Under the pieces are notes generated by a model. That model saw only the letters and a list, made by a program, of their open reading frames with translations. It was not told the DNA's origin and searched no databases. The translations under genes and the position numbers were made by a program. 37,819 bases of DNA, taken from assembly GCA_947369165.1 (NCBI GenBank), contig CANBKJ010000023.1, positions 1 through 37,819 of the forward strand, in the 5' to 3' direction. This DNA is from an uncultured Lachnoclostridium sp. GTDB lineage: Bacteria; Bacillota; Clostridia; Lachnospirales; Lachnospiraceae. This document shows positions 23,397-31,768 of the stretch, piece after piece (within the stretch, counting starts at the first letter, position 1; every line of letters begins with the position of its first letter).

Positions 23397-24959
23397 TTAA
23401 CTGCAGCCTGCCTCTTTCATCACCAGCAGGACGTCTCCTGCATTGATGAGGTCGCTCTCCAGTTTATTGATCTCCATGATCGTATCTGTAGTCGTATAAA
23501 ATTCTTTGGCGATGTCCCAGAGTTCATCCCCTTTCTGAACGACATAACCGATCAGGCCAGGCTCCCTCGCCCTGGCATCGCAGTCCATTGTCTCCATTTT
23601 GAAGTCTGCAATAATCGGTTCTTCGATATTATTAAAGGCAAGAATATCGATCATGACCACCGCCTTGATATCCGCTTCATTTTCTCCCAGAAGAGAACCA
23701 CTGATCTGCTCGATTCCCGCCGTCATGCGTATATCGCTGTCTGGGAGGATATCCGGGATCTGTATATGTTGTTCAAAGGGCAGAATTCCCGAAGAAGCCG
23801 CCAGTGGTACCGCATCGTCCGACGACTGGTACAAAATATTTATATCAATAATCCCCTCTACTTCCACACCATCCTCTACGATCCGCTTGCCGTCTACGCG
23901 CACAGCCCCTGTCACTTTCCAGATCTGCAGCGGGGTATTGGCGCTGTCCAGGGGAATTTTCCCGTTTACCCTGGATTTACTCTTATTCTTCATAATGAGG
24001 TTTTCAAAATAAGAGGTTTCAAATACCGGCGTACATTCCTTTTCTGTTGAGTAAAAATCTGTAAGAAGCTCCAGCCTCTCCTCGCCAAATGCCTTTATAT
24101 CCAGATCCAGGACGATTTCTACATCAATGACGCGGTCTTCTCCATCTTCGTCCTCCTTTACCTCGATCTCTCTGCTGTGGATCCCCACATCTGCCTGGAC
24201 CACGTTGGTCTCGTCGCAGCCCCCGCAGTTTACCTCCCCGCTGAGGGGTACGATACACTCATGAAAATTTAGCTGCGGTGTCTCATCATTACTCAGATAG
24301 ATCAGAAAAAGGCTTGCTTCGCCGGAAAGCACCAGCTTATCCTCACCGACCCTGGTCTCCACTTCCAGCAAGCTCACATCATCATACAAAATGCGGCCAA
24401 TGGTGTCCTTCGTTCCAGGGATCTTACATTCATCCCTCACCCGGAGTGTATCCTTTTTGGACAGGATAAGCCGTGTGATATCCATGCTTTTTTTGCGTTT
24501 GAGAATCGACTCATCTCCTTCAATATCAATGGCGCCCTCGCCATCATAGACTGATTCCGACACTACTTCCATATTGACGATGGCCTTTACTCCAAATTTG
24601 CGGGAATTGATCAGCTCTCCCCGCAGGTCATCGATGGATGAGTGTACTGAGATCTCATCCTCTCTGGTGGAATCACATCCCAGAGCCACCGTTTCACTGA
24701 TGGGAATATTTCCTGTCAGGTCGCAGACCGGCATCTCGTCCTCTCCTGCATACAGGATCGTAAAATACAAGGCGCCTTTTATGTTGGCTCTGCCATCCAC
24801 AACCCGTATCTCCTCTATTACCACCTCACCCTTCTCCTGCATGATCGCCCTGGCATCCGGTTTGATATCCGGTACATTAAAATCTGCATCCAGTGTGATC
24901 TGAACATTTTCCCGGCTGTTGCACCGGTTCATGTGAACTCTCTGTTTTATAAGTTCCAT
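23397..24959 (-). CDS. sipL: SipL-like spore coat morphogenesis protein (DUF3794 + LysM)
   Basis: 520 residues. The N-terminal SipN-like domain starts MELIKQRVHMNRCNSRENVQ and has DADFNVPDIKPDARAIMQEKG; DUF3794 repeats follow, with paired boundaries such as LTGNIPISETVALG and SGILPFEQHIQIP. The C-terminus is a LysM domain (GYVVQKGDELWDIAKEF ... NAGDVLLVMKEAG). In C. difficile, SipL binds SpoIVA through LysM to anchor the coat on the forespore; the length and domain order fit. GAGGAGGG precedes the ATG, with a small hairpin (TAGCCTG/CAGGCTA, 24975-24997) just upstream. Sporulation sigma control is likely, but no clear sigma-E or sigma-K promoter was identified. Confidence 0.9.
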   Translation of the reverse strand: MELIKQRVHMNRCNSRENVQITLDADFNVPDIKPDARAIMQEKGEVVIEEIRVVDGRANIKGALYFTILYAGEDEMPVCDLTGNIPISETVALGCDSTREDEISVHSSIDDLRGELINSRKFGVKAIVNMEVVSESVYDGEGAIDIEGDESILKRKKSMDITRLILSKKDTLRVRDECKIPGTKDTIGRILYDDVSLLEVETRVGEDKLVLSGEASLFLIYLSNDETPQLNFHECIVPLSGEVNCGGCDETNVVQADVGIHSREIEVKEDEDGEDRVIDVEIVLDLDIKAFGEERLELLTDFYSTEKECTPVFETSYFENLIMKNKSKSRVNGKIPLDSANTPLQIWKVTGAVRVDGKRIVEDGVEVEGIIDINILYQSSDDAVPLAASSGILPFEQHIQIPDILPDSDIRMTAGIEQISGSLLGENEADIKAVVMIDILAFNNIEEPIIADFKMETMDCDARAREPGLIGYVVQKGDELWDIAKEFYTTTDTIMEINKLESDLINAGDVLLVMKEAGCS

Positions 24960-25144
24960 ATGCCCTCCTCACTATAGCCTGGCGCGCAGGCAGGCTACGG
25001 CTTAATTACTTCTAAACTATCTATATTCCGGGGGGATCATGGTTATTCCAGCTTTTTTAAAAAATAGAAGGAATATTTTTCCGATTGCCGCATATAATAA
25101 TACTGTTATTTCATTGCGCAAAAAAGGAAACAGAGATACAAAAA

Positions 25145-25173
25145 TTGACAAACACAATATTATGTGGTACAAT
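25145..25173 (+). promoter_or_regulatory. Strong sigma-A promoter of veg
   Basis: TTGACA (25145-25150), a 17-bp spacer and TACAAT (25168-25173), about 95 bp before the veg ATG. The rest of 24960-25266 has no gene. The leader before veg includes CCGGCGACAGGAGAAAGG, but no riboswitch was recognised. Confidence 0.85.
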
Positions 25174-25266
25174 AGAATTGTATTTCTATATATCGTGGTA
25201 ATACACTGAAGGGACATGGGACATCATATTACCTGTCCGGCGACAGGAGAAAGGTCGGTATTATTT

Positions 25267-25512
25267 ATGTTGAAAACAGATGTTGGAAATGTGCGTAAGG
25301 CAGTAAGCAAACACATTGGAAGCAGAGTAGTCATACGTTGCAACTTGGGAAGACATAAAGTAGACGTTACAGAAGGTGTTATCACGGAAACATTCCCAAG
25401 TATATTCCTGATTACAGTAGAAAATGAGCTTGAGAACACAAGCCAGACGATCTCATACAGCTACACAGATGTATTGACAAAGGATGTTCAAATAACGCTT
25501 TGTAAAGCATAA
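25267..25512 (+). CDS. veg: Veg protein (DUF1021)
   Basis: 81 residues: VRKAVSKHIGSRVVIRCNLG, RHKVDVTEGVITETFPSIFL, then TISYSYTDVLTKDV. This is the Veg family, small SH3-like proteins expressed strongly in vegetative cells of Firmicutes and linked to biofilm and spore outgrowth in B. subtilis. The start is ATG 25267 by family length, with AGGAGAAAGG upstream at a somewhat long distance. It has its own promoter and terminator. Confidence 0.95.
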   Translation: MLKTDVGNVRKAVSKHIGSRVVIRCNLGRHKVDVTEGVITETFPSIFLITVENELENTSQTISYSYTDVLTKDVQITLCKA

Positions 25513-25546
25513 CAAAGCACTTTTCATACGATTTACTTTTCTCAGC

Positions 25547-25576
25547 AAAAAACGGCTGCCGTGGCAGCCGTTTTTT
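25547..25576. terminator. Bidirectional terminator between veg and coaBC
   Basis: A perfect 14-bp stem (AAAAAACGGCTGCC / GGCAGCCGTTTTTT) with a 2-nt centre (GT), so the apical pairs must open. A and T runs on both sides serve the two convergent operons. Confidence 0.95.
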
Positions 25577-25610
25577 GCATCTGGGAAAGGTCGTCAGGCC
25601 ATATTTATTT

Positions 25611-26798
25611 TTATTTCTTTACGATCACATCAAAAATCGTTGCTGCCACCTCTTCCTTCGACATGCAGGGAAGCTCAACCAGCCCCTCCTCCATGATCAG
25701 CGTGACAATGTTTGTATCGGAGCCAAAGCCGGCTCCCTCCGTGTTCAGGTTATTGGCAACGATCAGATCCACGTGTTTGTCCTTCAGCTTCTGTTGTGAA
25801 TTCTCTATCATATTTTCCGTCTCCATAGAAAAACCACAGATATATTGACCCTGTCTGCGGCGTGCGCCAAGGTAAGCAAGAATATCCTGGGTGCGCTTTA
25901 GCTCCAGTGTACTCTCCCCCTCTTTTTTCTTGATTTTCTCCTCATGGTATTCCACCGGAGTAAAATCTGCCACTGCTGCCGCTTTAATAATGATATCCAT
26001 ATCCGGTGCCATTTTTTTTACTTCACGAAACATATCTTCAGCGCTCTCCACTCTGACCAGCTTCACGCAGATCGGGGGCGGCAGCTGGGTCGGCGTACTT
26101 ACCAGCGTCACCTCTGCCCCCCGGTACATAGCTACCTTCGCCAGTGCATAACCCATTTTCCCAGTAGAATGATTGGTGATAAAGCGTACCGGATCGATGG
26201 CCTCACGGGTAGCCCCGGCTGTAACCAGTACTTTCTTTCCTTCCAGATCCTTTTCCAGATGGATTTCCCGCAAAATATATTCCAGCAGAATCTCCTCTGA
26301 GGGAAGTTTTCCTTTCCCCACCGACTTACAGGCGAGGATACCGGTATCCGGCTCGATCACTTCCATACCGAATTCCCGCAGTCTCTGCAGATTGTACTGT
26401 ACAATGGGATTCTCATACATATTAGTGTTCATCGCCGGCGCCACCAGCTTGCGGCATCGGCAGGCGAGTGCCGTCGTCGTCAGCATATCATCCGCGATGC
26501 CCCCCGCCAGCTTTCCAATCACGTTGGCAGAGGCCGGAGCCACCAGCATCAGATCTGCCTTGTCCCCCAGCGCCACATGTTCTATATTATAATTAAAATT
26601 CCTGTCAAATGTATCCACAAGGCACTTATGCCCTGTGAGAGTCTCAAAAGTAATTGGATTAATAATATTGGTAGCATTTTTTGTCATGATCACATGGACA
26701 TCACAGTGAAGCTTAATGAGCATACTCGTGAGATTCGCCATCTTGTATGCCGCGATGCTCCCTGTCACTCCAAGAACTACCGTTTTTCCCTTTAACAT
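25611..26798 (-). CDS. coaBC: Bifunctional phosphopantothenoylcysteine decarboxylase / phosphopantothenate-cysteine ligase
   Basis: 395 residues. The flavin-dependent CoaC domain (1-180) has GVTGSIAAYK, active His74 in NIEHVAL, PAMNTNM (121-127) and Cys157 in GILACKSVGKGKLP. The CoaB ligase domain (190-395) has VLVTAGATREAIDPVRFI, TNHSTGKMG and KAAAVADF. It catalyses two consecutive steps of coenzyme A synthesis from phosphopantothenate. It is 31 bp downstream of panD, forming a pantothenate/CoA operon. panB and panC are not in the window. Confidence 0.97.
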   Translation of the reverse strand: MLKGKTVVLGVTGSIAAYKMANLTSMLIKLHCDVHVIMTKNATNIINPITFETLTGHKCLVDTFDRNFNYNIEHVALGDKADLMLVAPASANVIGKLAGGIADDMLTTTALACRCRKLVAPAMNTNMYENPIVQYNLQRLREFGMEVIEPDTGILACKSVGKGKLPSEEILLEYILREIHLEKDLEGKKVLVTAGATREAIDPVRFITNHSTGKMGYALAKVAMYRGAEVTLVSTPTQLPPPICVKLVRVESAEDMFREVKKMAPDMDIIIKAAAVADFTPVEYHEEKIKKKEGESTLELKRTQDILAYLGARRRQGQYICGFSMETENMIENSQQKLKDKHVDLIVANNLNTEGAGFGSDTNIVTLIMEEGLVELPCMSKEEVAATIFDVIVKK

Positions 26799-26829
26799 TC
26801 TGCTACTCCTCTTCTAAACTTAATTTCAT

Positions 26830-27213
26830 CTAATTCAACTGCCCGTGTTTTTCATAGGAAGAAATTCTCTGCACCTGATTATCATCATTTACAAAAACTA
26901 CTTTCGGTTTGTGATTTTTTGCCTCCTCCGGCGTCATTTCGCAATATGCCATGATGATAATGTGATCCCCCACCTGAACTTGTCTCGCCGCAGCGCCATT
27001 CAAACAGATCATGCCGGAATTTTCTTCTCCCGCTATGGTATAGGTCTCAAATCGGCTTCCATTTTCCACATCTACGATCTGAACCTTTTCATATTCAAGA
27101 ATTCCTGCTGCCTCCATGAGTGCCGGATCCACCGTGATACTCCCTACATAATTTAACTCAGCCTGCACAACTGTGGCGCGATGAATCTTTCCCTTTAACA
27201 TTGTAATATTCAT
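26830..27213 (-). CDS. panD: Aspartate 1-decarboxylase precursor
   Basis: 127 residues, starting [15 protein letters not shown], with the self-cleavage site Gly24-Ser25 in [10 protein letters not shown] that yields the pyruvoyl group, Lys9, and the later [21 protein letters not shown]. It makes beta-alanine for pantothenate. It is first in the panD-coaBC operon. Upstream lies a folded repeat-like element. Confidence 0.97.
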   Translation of the reverse strand: MNITMLKGKIHRATVVQAELNYVGSITVDPALMEAAGILEYEKVQIVDVENGSRFETYTIAGEENSGMICLNGAAARQVQVGDHIIIMAYCEMTPEEAKNHKPKVVFVNDDNQVQRISSYEKHGQLN

Positions 27214-27248
27214 AGCTTACCTCATTTCCGCGCTGCTGTTTGCGCATA

Positions 27249-27459
27249 AAAAGAACTAAAGTTCTTGCGAGGTTTGTGACAAGCAGCGCGCAGTCACAAA
27301 CTTGCCGAGTGAAAATTTATTTTTCACTCTTTCAGACATGCCGCCTGTGGCGGCACAAACAATTCTGTGTGAATCGGCGGCTTCATGCCGCCGTAGAACT
27401 TCTTGGCTTTCATTATGTAAAAGCAGCTTTCGCTTTTTTGAAAGCTTAGTAGTTCTTTT
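27249..27459. repeat. Folded repeat-like element A (about 211 bp)
   Basis: Terminal inverted repeats AAAAGAACTA (27249-27258) and its complement (27450-27459) enclose a chain of hairpins. These are GGTTTGTGAC with GTCACAAACT, GAGTGAAAA with TTTTCACTC, GCCGCC-GGCGGC and GGCGGC-GCCGCC. A segment (27295-27328, CACAAACTTG ... TTTATTTTTCACT) recurs almost unchanged at 37759-37793. A 68-codon reading frame on the minus strand crosses all the hairpins, has no family look and is not called. It is probably a dispersed intergenic element. Confidence 0.65.
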
Positions 27460-27483
27460 CACACTTCATTACCTGTAAAAATC

Positions 27484-27933
27484 TTACTTTACACTAACTT
27501 CCCGATGATCGATACATGTTGAAAATACGATCAATGTTTTTGTCCTTCCATAGATCTGAAGTTCGCCGATAAACTGATCCAATTCCATCGTGCTCTTAAA
27601 CTGAACCTCCAGCAGCATGGAGTAATCCCCCGTAACACAGTTACATTCGATCACATTAGGGCAGTCTTTGATAAAAGGATAAAAATCCTTCTTATCTTTG
27701 GGCTCCACTTCCAGATTTATAAATGCTTTGATATGATATCCCAAAAGTTCCGGGTTCAGGCTCGCATGAAACCCGGTTATATACTTCTCATTTACAAGAT
27801 GATTGATCCGTGCCGATACCGCTGGCGCCGTTAGAAATACCGCCTGCGCAATGTCTTTTACCGGAGTTCTGGCATCCTTTTCCAAAATCTCAATTATCTG
27901 CTTGTCTATGGCATCCAAATGGTCATTTTTCAT
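27484..27933 (-). CDS. Lrp/AsnC family transcriptional regulator
   Basis: 149 residues. The N-terminal helix-turn-helix is DAIDKQIIEILEKDARTPVK and FLTAPAVSARINHLVNEKYI. The C-terminal RAM (effector-binding) domain includes GYHIKAFINLEV, IECNCVTGDYSMLLEV and LDQFIGELQIYGRTKT. The start is ATG 27933, with GGGGAGA 5 nt upstream; the frame continues open further upstream without a site. It is a feast/famine regulator, with amino acid ligand and targets unknown. It is monocistronic. Confidence 0.92.
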   Translation of the reverse strand: MKNDHLDAIDKQIIEILEKDARTPVKDIAQAVFLTAPAVSARINHLVNEKYITGFHASLNPELLGYHIKAFINLEVEPKDKKDFYPFIKDCPNVIECNCVTGDYSMLLEVQFKSTMELDQFIGELQIYGRTKTLIVFSTCIDHREVSVK

Positions 27934-28093
27934 AACAATCTCCCCATTACAAATCAAATCCCTCATAGTATAGCACTTATTTTCTCCCTCGTCCATAGCC
28001 ACTTTATAAAATAAACAAAAAACAATAAAACTCTTTTGTTTATAACATATTTTCTAATTATTCATAACGTTTCAAGGTCTTTCTTTTCATGTA

Positions 28094-28122
28094 TTGACTT
28101 TATATAAATAGTAGGATAAGAT
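28094..28122 (+). promoter_or_regulatory. Orphan sigma-A promoter
   Basis: TTGACT (28094-28099), a 17-bp spacer and TAAGAT (28117-28122) on the plus strand. No plus-strand gene follows; instead, a hairpin terminator lies about 120 bp downstream. Confidence 0.5.
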
Positions 28123-28127
28123 GACAT

Positions 28128-28255
28128 TCTATCGGTGGCGAATAGCAATCATGATAGAACTGCTGCATTTGACCACATTTTTCCTTATAATATCAAACAA
28201 AAACAGAGGTTGCTGCAGTCGGTGTCCATACCGCGCACTGCCTCTGTTTTATTTT
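28128..28255 (+). ncRNA. Candidate small RNA
   Basis: A transcript from the promoter at 28094-28122 would start near 28128 and end at the hairpin AAAACAGAGG / CCTCTGTTTT (28200-28250) followed by TTTTATTTT. It contains a second stem (TTCTATC ... GATAGAA, about 28127-28159). No known RNA family was recognised. The same hairpin has a T run on the minus strand and so also ends the NifX-like gene, which is an alternative explanation for it. Confidence 0.35.
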
Positions 28256-28335
28256 CTGAAATTCTAAGACGGAGATAATTGATGCCAACACTCTGACTGG
28301 AAAATGGCCCGAGGATCATCGCTCCTTCACTCGAC

Positions 28336-28725
28336 TCAGTGACATCCATGACACCCTCCACAGCCGCCGCCACAGGCATGTCCTTCTCCGTGATGGTCAC
28401 AATTCGGGGTATTATCTGTCTCTAGAATTCCTTTTAAAAAGTCTGCCACTGCTCTGTCTGCATCACCAGAGACCCCCGGTACTACAAGAATGCCTTCCTC
28501 ACTAAGCGCCATCATGGCACCTTCACCAATTCCCCCGCAAATCAGAACCTTCACATTTCCTTTCGCAAGAAACCCAGCGATGGCTTCATGTCCTGTTCCA
28601 TTGGTATCCACTACCATCGTATTCACAAGGCCATTCTCGCCAAATTCAAAAATCTTAAATTTTTCCGTATGTCCAAAATGCTGGAACACCTGTCCTTCTT
28701 CATCATATGTTACTGCTATCTTCAT
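28336..28725 (-). CDS. NifX/NifB-type dinitrogenase iron-molybdenum cofactor domain protein
   Basis: 129 residues. It starts MKIAVTYDEEGQVFQHFGHT, with FKIFEFGENG, AIAGFLAKGNVKVLICGGIG and EEGILVVPGVSGDADRAVADFL, the NifX/NifB C-terminal fold. The last 20 residues are rich in Cys, His and Gly (HHGEGHACGGGCGGCHGCH), a likely metal-binding tail. Small stand-alone members of this family occur in anaerobes without nitrogenase, and are thought to carry iron-sulfur or metal clusters. Monocistronic. Confidence 0.9.
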   Translation of the reverse strand: MKIAVTYDEEGQVFQHFGHTEKFKIFEFGENGLVNTMVVDTNGTGHEAIAGFLAKGNVKVLICGGIGEGAMMALSEEGILVVPGVSGDADRAVADFLKGILETDNTPNCDHHGEGHACGGGCGGCHGCH

Positions 28726-28809
28726 ATATATCCTTCCTTTCCCGTACTATTTCGGCAGAACTGGCTCCATGGTATCAGATGGACGACACGAATGTGCCCC
28801 CCTGCCGAA

Positions 28810-29082
28810 TAGCTCGATGGCTCTAATTTGAACCCTGCCTCCGATTTGTGATTTTCCAATTTGCTACGTCAACGTCAATCAACGTACCTCCAGTACGTTT
28901 CATTCCGTTTCCTTGTAAATTGGAAAATCACAAACGGAGGTCGAAGATTTCGGATTGTGATAGCAGCAAAATAGCTAGGCGCTTGAATGAGGTGATGTGG
29001 TGGCATCATCGAATGAAAGCAACAACGCTATTTTGCTGCTAGCGCAGAACGAAACAGGGTTCAAATTGGCACCGTCGAGCTA
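28810..29082. repeat. Folded repeat-like element B (273 bp) with terminal and nested inverted repeats
   Basis: Outer inverted repeats of 28 nt (28810-28837 and 29055-29082) match at 24 of 28 positions and begin TAGCTCGA. Inside, arm pairs 28838-28862/28917-28940 (CCTCCG ... TTTTCCAATTT, one bulge) and 28961-28975/29027-29041 (TAGCAGCAAAATAGC, perfect) form two more stems, giving a three-way junction. The terminal sequence recurs as a palindrome at 12885-12910. No protein is encoded. It fills the gap between the NifX-like gene and the purF-like gene and looks like a MITE-type or REP-type element. Confidence 0.75.
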
Positions 29083-29164
29083 ACATGATTATAACAAAAG
29101 GTGCCAGTTTTAGCAACAGCCATGCCTCTCTATCTGAAAAAAAGAAAAGAAATTGAATTCCCTC

Positions 29165-29193
29165 TTGTCAGCTTCGTCAATGCTTGATAAAAT
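29165..29193 (+). promoter_or_regulatory. Promoter of the purF-like gene
   Basis: TTGTCA (29165-29170), a 17-bp spacer and TAAAAT (29188-29193), about 90 bp before the ATG at 29283. Confidence 0.55.
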
Positions 29194-29208
29194 AAATTTG
29201 TAAAACGA

Positions 29209-29258
29209 CCTGGACATGCCTTGAGACATCCAGGATGGAATGCCTCATAGAGTGGCAT
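29209..29258 (+). promoter_or_regulatory. Structured leader of the purF-like mRNA
   Basis: Two small hairpins, CCTGGA/TCCAGG (29209-29234) and ATGCC/GGCAT (29240-29258), lie between the predicted transcription start and AAGGAG. They do not match a purine riboswitch core that I can recognise, so the role is open. Confidence 0.35.
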
Positions 29259-29282
29259 ATCACTTATAATAAGGAGATTATC

Positions 29283-30692
29283 ATGGGCGGATTTTTTGGC
29301 GTTGCAGCAAAGAACGACTGCATTTTTGATTTATTTTTTGGAACGGACTATCATTCCCACCTGGGGACGAGACGCGGCGGTCTTGCCGTGTATGGAGAAG
29401 ACGGCTTTGACCGCGCCATCCATAATATAGAAAATTCTCCATTCCGAACCAAATTCGATAAAGATGTACAAAAAATGAAAGGATATTATGGCATCGGCTG
29501 TATCTCAGATTACGAGCCCCAGCCATTGATCGTGCGCTCCCACCACGGCACCTATGCCATTACCACAGTCAGTAAGATCAACAATACAAAAGAAATTGTA
29601 GATACGATTTTTTCCAATGGAAATTCCCATTTTCTTGAAATGAGCGGCGGTGACATCAATCCCACGGAACTGGTGGCAGCCATCATTAACCAGAAGGAAA
29701 ATATTATTGAGGGAATTCATTATGCCCAGGAACTAATCGACGGTTCTCTGACTCTGATGCTCATGACACCAAAAGGCATTTATGCCGCCAGGGATAAATA
29801 CGGCCGCACGCCTATCGTCATCGGAAAAAAAGAAGACGCTTACTGCATTTCCTTTGAATCCTTTGCATATCAAAATCTGGGGTATCAGGACCTTAAGGAG
29901 CTAGGTCCTGGTGAGATCGATGTCGTAACGGAAAAGGGTGTACATGTACTGATGGCACCCGGAAAAAAATTAAAAATCTGTACCTTTTTATGGGTATACT
30001 ATGGTTACCCATCCAGTTCTTATGAAGGGATCAGCGTAGAACAGATGCGCTATAACTGTGGAGCCAGCCTGGCAAAACGGGACAATGTCAAACCGGACAT
30101 CGTGGCTGGCGTGCCGGATTCTGGTACGGCACACGCCATTGGTTACTCCAATGCTTCGGGAATCCCATTTTCCCGCCCCTTTATTAAATATACACCAACC
30201 TGGCCCCGTTCTTTTATGCCTACGATCCAGAGCAAACGGAACCTGATCGCGAAAATGAAGCTGATCGCTGTTCATGATCTTATCAAGGACAAGAGTCTGC
30301 TCCTTATCGACGATTCTATCGTCCGGGGCACCCAGCTGCGCGAGACCACAGAATTCTTATATAAAAGCGGCGCCAAAGAAGTCCATATCCGGCCTGCCTG
30401 TCCACCTCTTGTATACGGCTGTAAATTTTTAAACTTCTCCCGTTCCACTTCAGAGATGGATCTGATCACAAGACGCGTGATTGCCCGTCTGGAGGGTACA
30501 GAAGATGTTTCCGATGACATACTGCAGAAATATACCGATCCAGAATCACCTAAATATGAGCAGATGGTAGAAGAGATCCGCAAGGAGCTGAATTTTACAA
30601 CACTGCGCTATAACCGTCTGGACGACATGCTTGCCTCAGTGGGAATCCCCCAGGAAAATCTATGCACCTACTGCTGGAATGGAAAAGAATAA
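29283..30692 (+). CDS. PurF-like amidophosphoribosyltransferase lacking the N-terminal nucleophile Cys
   Basis: 469 residues with the PurF layout: an N-terminal class II glutamine amidotransferase domain (1-235) and a C-terminal phosphoribosyltransferase domain with the PRPP loop LLLIDDSIVRGTQLRE, plus VAGVPDSGTAHAIGYS and RPACPPLVYGC. PurF should have Cys right after the initiator Met, but this protein reads MGGFFGVAAKNDC. The usual glutamine-site GHVRYST is also absent (GYYGIGCISDYEPQP instead). The start is certain: AAGGAG lies 7 nt upstream of the ATG. It may use ammonia, depend on another subunit, or have a different job. A normal purF is expected elsewhere in the genome. Confidence 0.88.
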   Translation: MGGFFGVAAKNDCIFDLFFGTDYHSHLGTRRGGLAVYGEDGFDRAIHNIENSPFRTKFDKDVQKMKGYYGIGCISDYEPQPLIVRSHHGTYAITTVSKINNTKEIVDTIFSNGNSHFLEMSGGDINPTELVAAIINQKENIIEGIHYAQELIDGSLTLMLMTPKGIYAARDKYGRTPIVIGKKEDAYCISFESFAYQNLGYQDLKELGPGEIDVVTEKGVHVLMAPGKKLKICTFLWVYYGYPSSSYEGISVEQMRYNCGASLAKRDNVKPDIVAGVPDSGTAHAIGYSNASGIPFSRPFIKYTPTWPRSFMPTIQSKRNLIAKMKLIAVHDLIKDKSLLLIDDSIVRGTQLRETTEFLYKSGAKEVHIRPACPPLVYGCKFLNFSRSTSEMDLITRRVIARLEGTEDVSDDILQKYTDPESPKYEQMVEEIRKELNFTTLRYNRLDDMLASVGIPQENLCTYCWNGKE

Positions 30693-30748
30693 ACGACTTA
30701 ACCAGATAGCACTATCTGGCTTAATCAGGGATCTGTTTCAGATAAATT

Positions 30749-30766
30749 GGGACAGGTCCCTTTTTT
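30749..30766 (+). terminator. Terminator of the purF-like gene
   Basis: A short GGGAC/GTCCC stem with a 2-nt centre, followed by six T. A second hairpin (CCAGATAG/CTATCTGG, 30702-30719) lies just before it. Confidence 0.75.
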
Positions 30767-30856
30767 CTACATTCTTTATCTTTTATCGTCACACATCTTC
30801 ACTTTTCGACATTTTCCGCATAAAATGTACTAACAAACCAAAGAATGGAGAACTCT

Positions 30857-31756
30857 ATGTATCTCACAATCTCTATCATAGTACTGATCGCCATTGTATG
30901 CCTCCTGATCTTTCACTGGAGGAAGAAAAAGATCATCTGCAAAATCTGTTGTATGTCTGACATGCACAAATGCCGGCTCCTGAATGAATTGGTGGAACCC
31001 CTTGGCTATAACTATTATTCCAAGCAGGACATCTTTTCCAGCCGTTTGGATGCCTGGCAGAAGGATTTTGGATATGGAGCTGTCTATGACCGTGGAGCAC
31101 CTTATTTTAATATGGTCTTTGACAGCTATCCAGTTTATTTTGACCATGACGGCAAAACATGGCTGATCGAATTTTGGAAAGGACAATACGGCATCAACAC
31201 CGGAAGTGAGGTGGGGATCTATCATACCGATCACATCATTCCTCCTGCTGCCCGAAAACTTACCATTTTTCATGCAGCTTCAAACGAAGAGATGCCAGAA
31301 ATCACCATGCGTCTCCGGCGGAGGGGATGCCCTATCGCTGCACTTCAGAAAGAACACTGGTGGCTGACCATTTTTTGCATGGGACTGTTCTCCAGGCCAA
31401 AAGAGCTGTCTGTGGATATCACCCTCCGTTTTCACGACCTGTCGATGAGAGATGCCTTTCTGGATGCCCTGCTGGCCAGCGGACACGATCCCGATGATAT
31501 CGACGTGATGTATACCAGCGTGTCTTTCAACTTCCGTGCCGGCAGTCAGCATTGGTTCTTCTTGAAAAGATGGTACTGCCACTATGTTCAGTTTAAAAAC
31601 CGAATCTTCTGCAAACTTTTCTGTTTTGTCACAAGACCCTTTGAAGATTCTGGCAGCAAACTTTTGTATCTGTATTATTACATTCCCTTTGTATTCCGCC
31701 GCATTTTCAGGCTGAGACGTTTTGGACGAAAGGGAAAACATCACAAAAAACACTGA
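30857..31756 (+). CDS. DUF4474 domain protein, membrane anchored
   Basis: 299 residues. One N-terminal membrane helix (MYLTISIIVLIAIVCLLIF) is followed by a Cys/His patch and the DUF4474 domain, with DFGYGAVYDRGAPYFNMVFD and KTWLIEFWKGQYGINTGSEV. The C-terminus is hydrophobic then very basic. The start is placed at ATG 30857, with GGAGA 5 nt upstream, rather than the in-frame ATG at 30845 that precedes it. The domain has no known function. It is 12 bp upstream of the metallophosphoesterase, so the two are an operon. Confidence 0.85.
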   Translation: MYLTISIIVLIAIVCLLIFHWRKKKIICKICCMSDMHKCRLLNELVEPLGYNYYSKQDIFSSRLDAWQKDFGYGAVYDRGAPYFNMVFDSYPVYFDHDGKTWLIEFWKGQYGINTGSEVGIYHTDHIIPPAARKLTIFHAASNEEMPEITMRLRRRGCPIAALQKEHWWLTIFCMGLFSRPKELSVDITLRFHDLSMRDAFLDALLASGHDPDDIDVMYTSVSFNFRAGSQHWFFLKRWYCHYVQFKNRIFCKLFCFVTRPFEDSGSKLLYLYYYIPFVFRRIFRLRRFGRKGKHHKKH

Positions 31757-31768
31757 AAGGAGATCTGG

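Noticed and set aside
25017-25217. 66-codon minus-strand frame between sipL and veg
   Set aside because: It overlaps the veg promoter, has no ribosome binding site and only low-complexity hydrophobic sequence.
27256-27462. 68-codon minus-strand reading frame
   Set aside because: It runs through every hairpin of element A, has no family pattern and no good ribosome binding site; better explained as repeat sequence.
28185-28400. Minus-strand frame after the NifX-like gene (GPFSSQSVGINYLRLRI)
   Set aside because: It starts inside the NifX-like tail in another frame and ends inside a terminator; no recognisable domain.
29055-29082. GGGTTCAAAT sequence resembling a tRNA T-arm
   Set aside because: No acceptor, D or anticodon arm fits around it, and it is half of an inverted repeat of element B.
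29209-29258. Purine riboswitch before the purF-like gene
   Set aside because: The two small hairpins lack the three-way junction and conserved loops of known purine or PRPP riboswitches.
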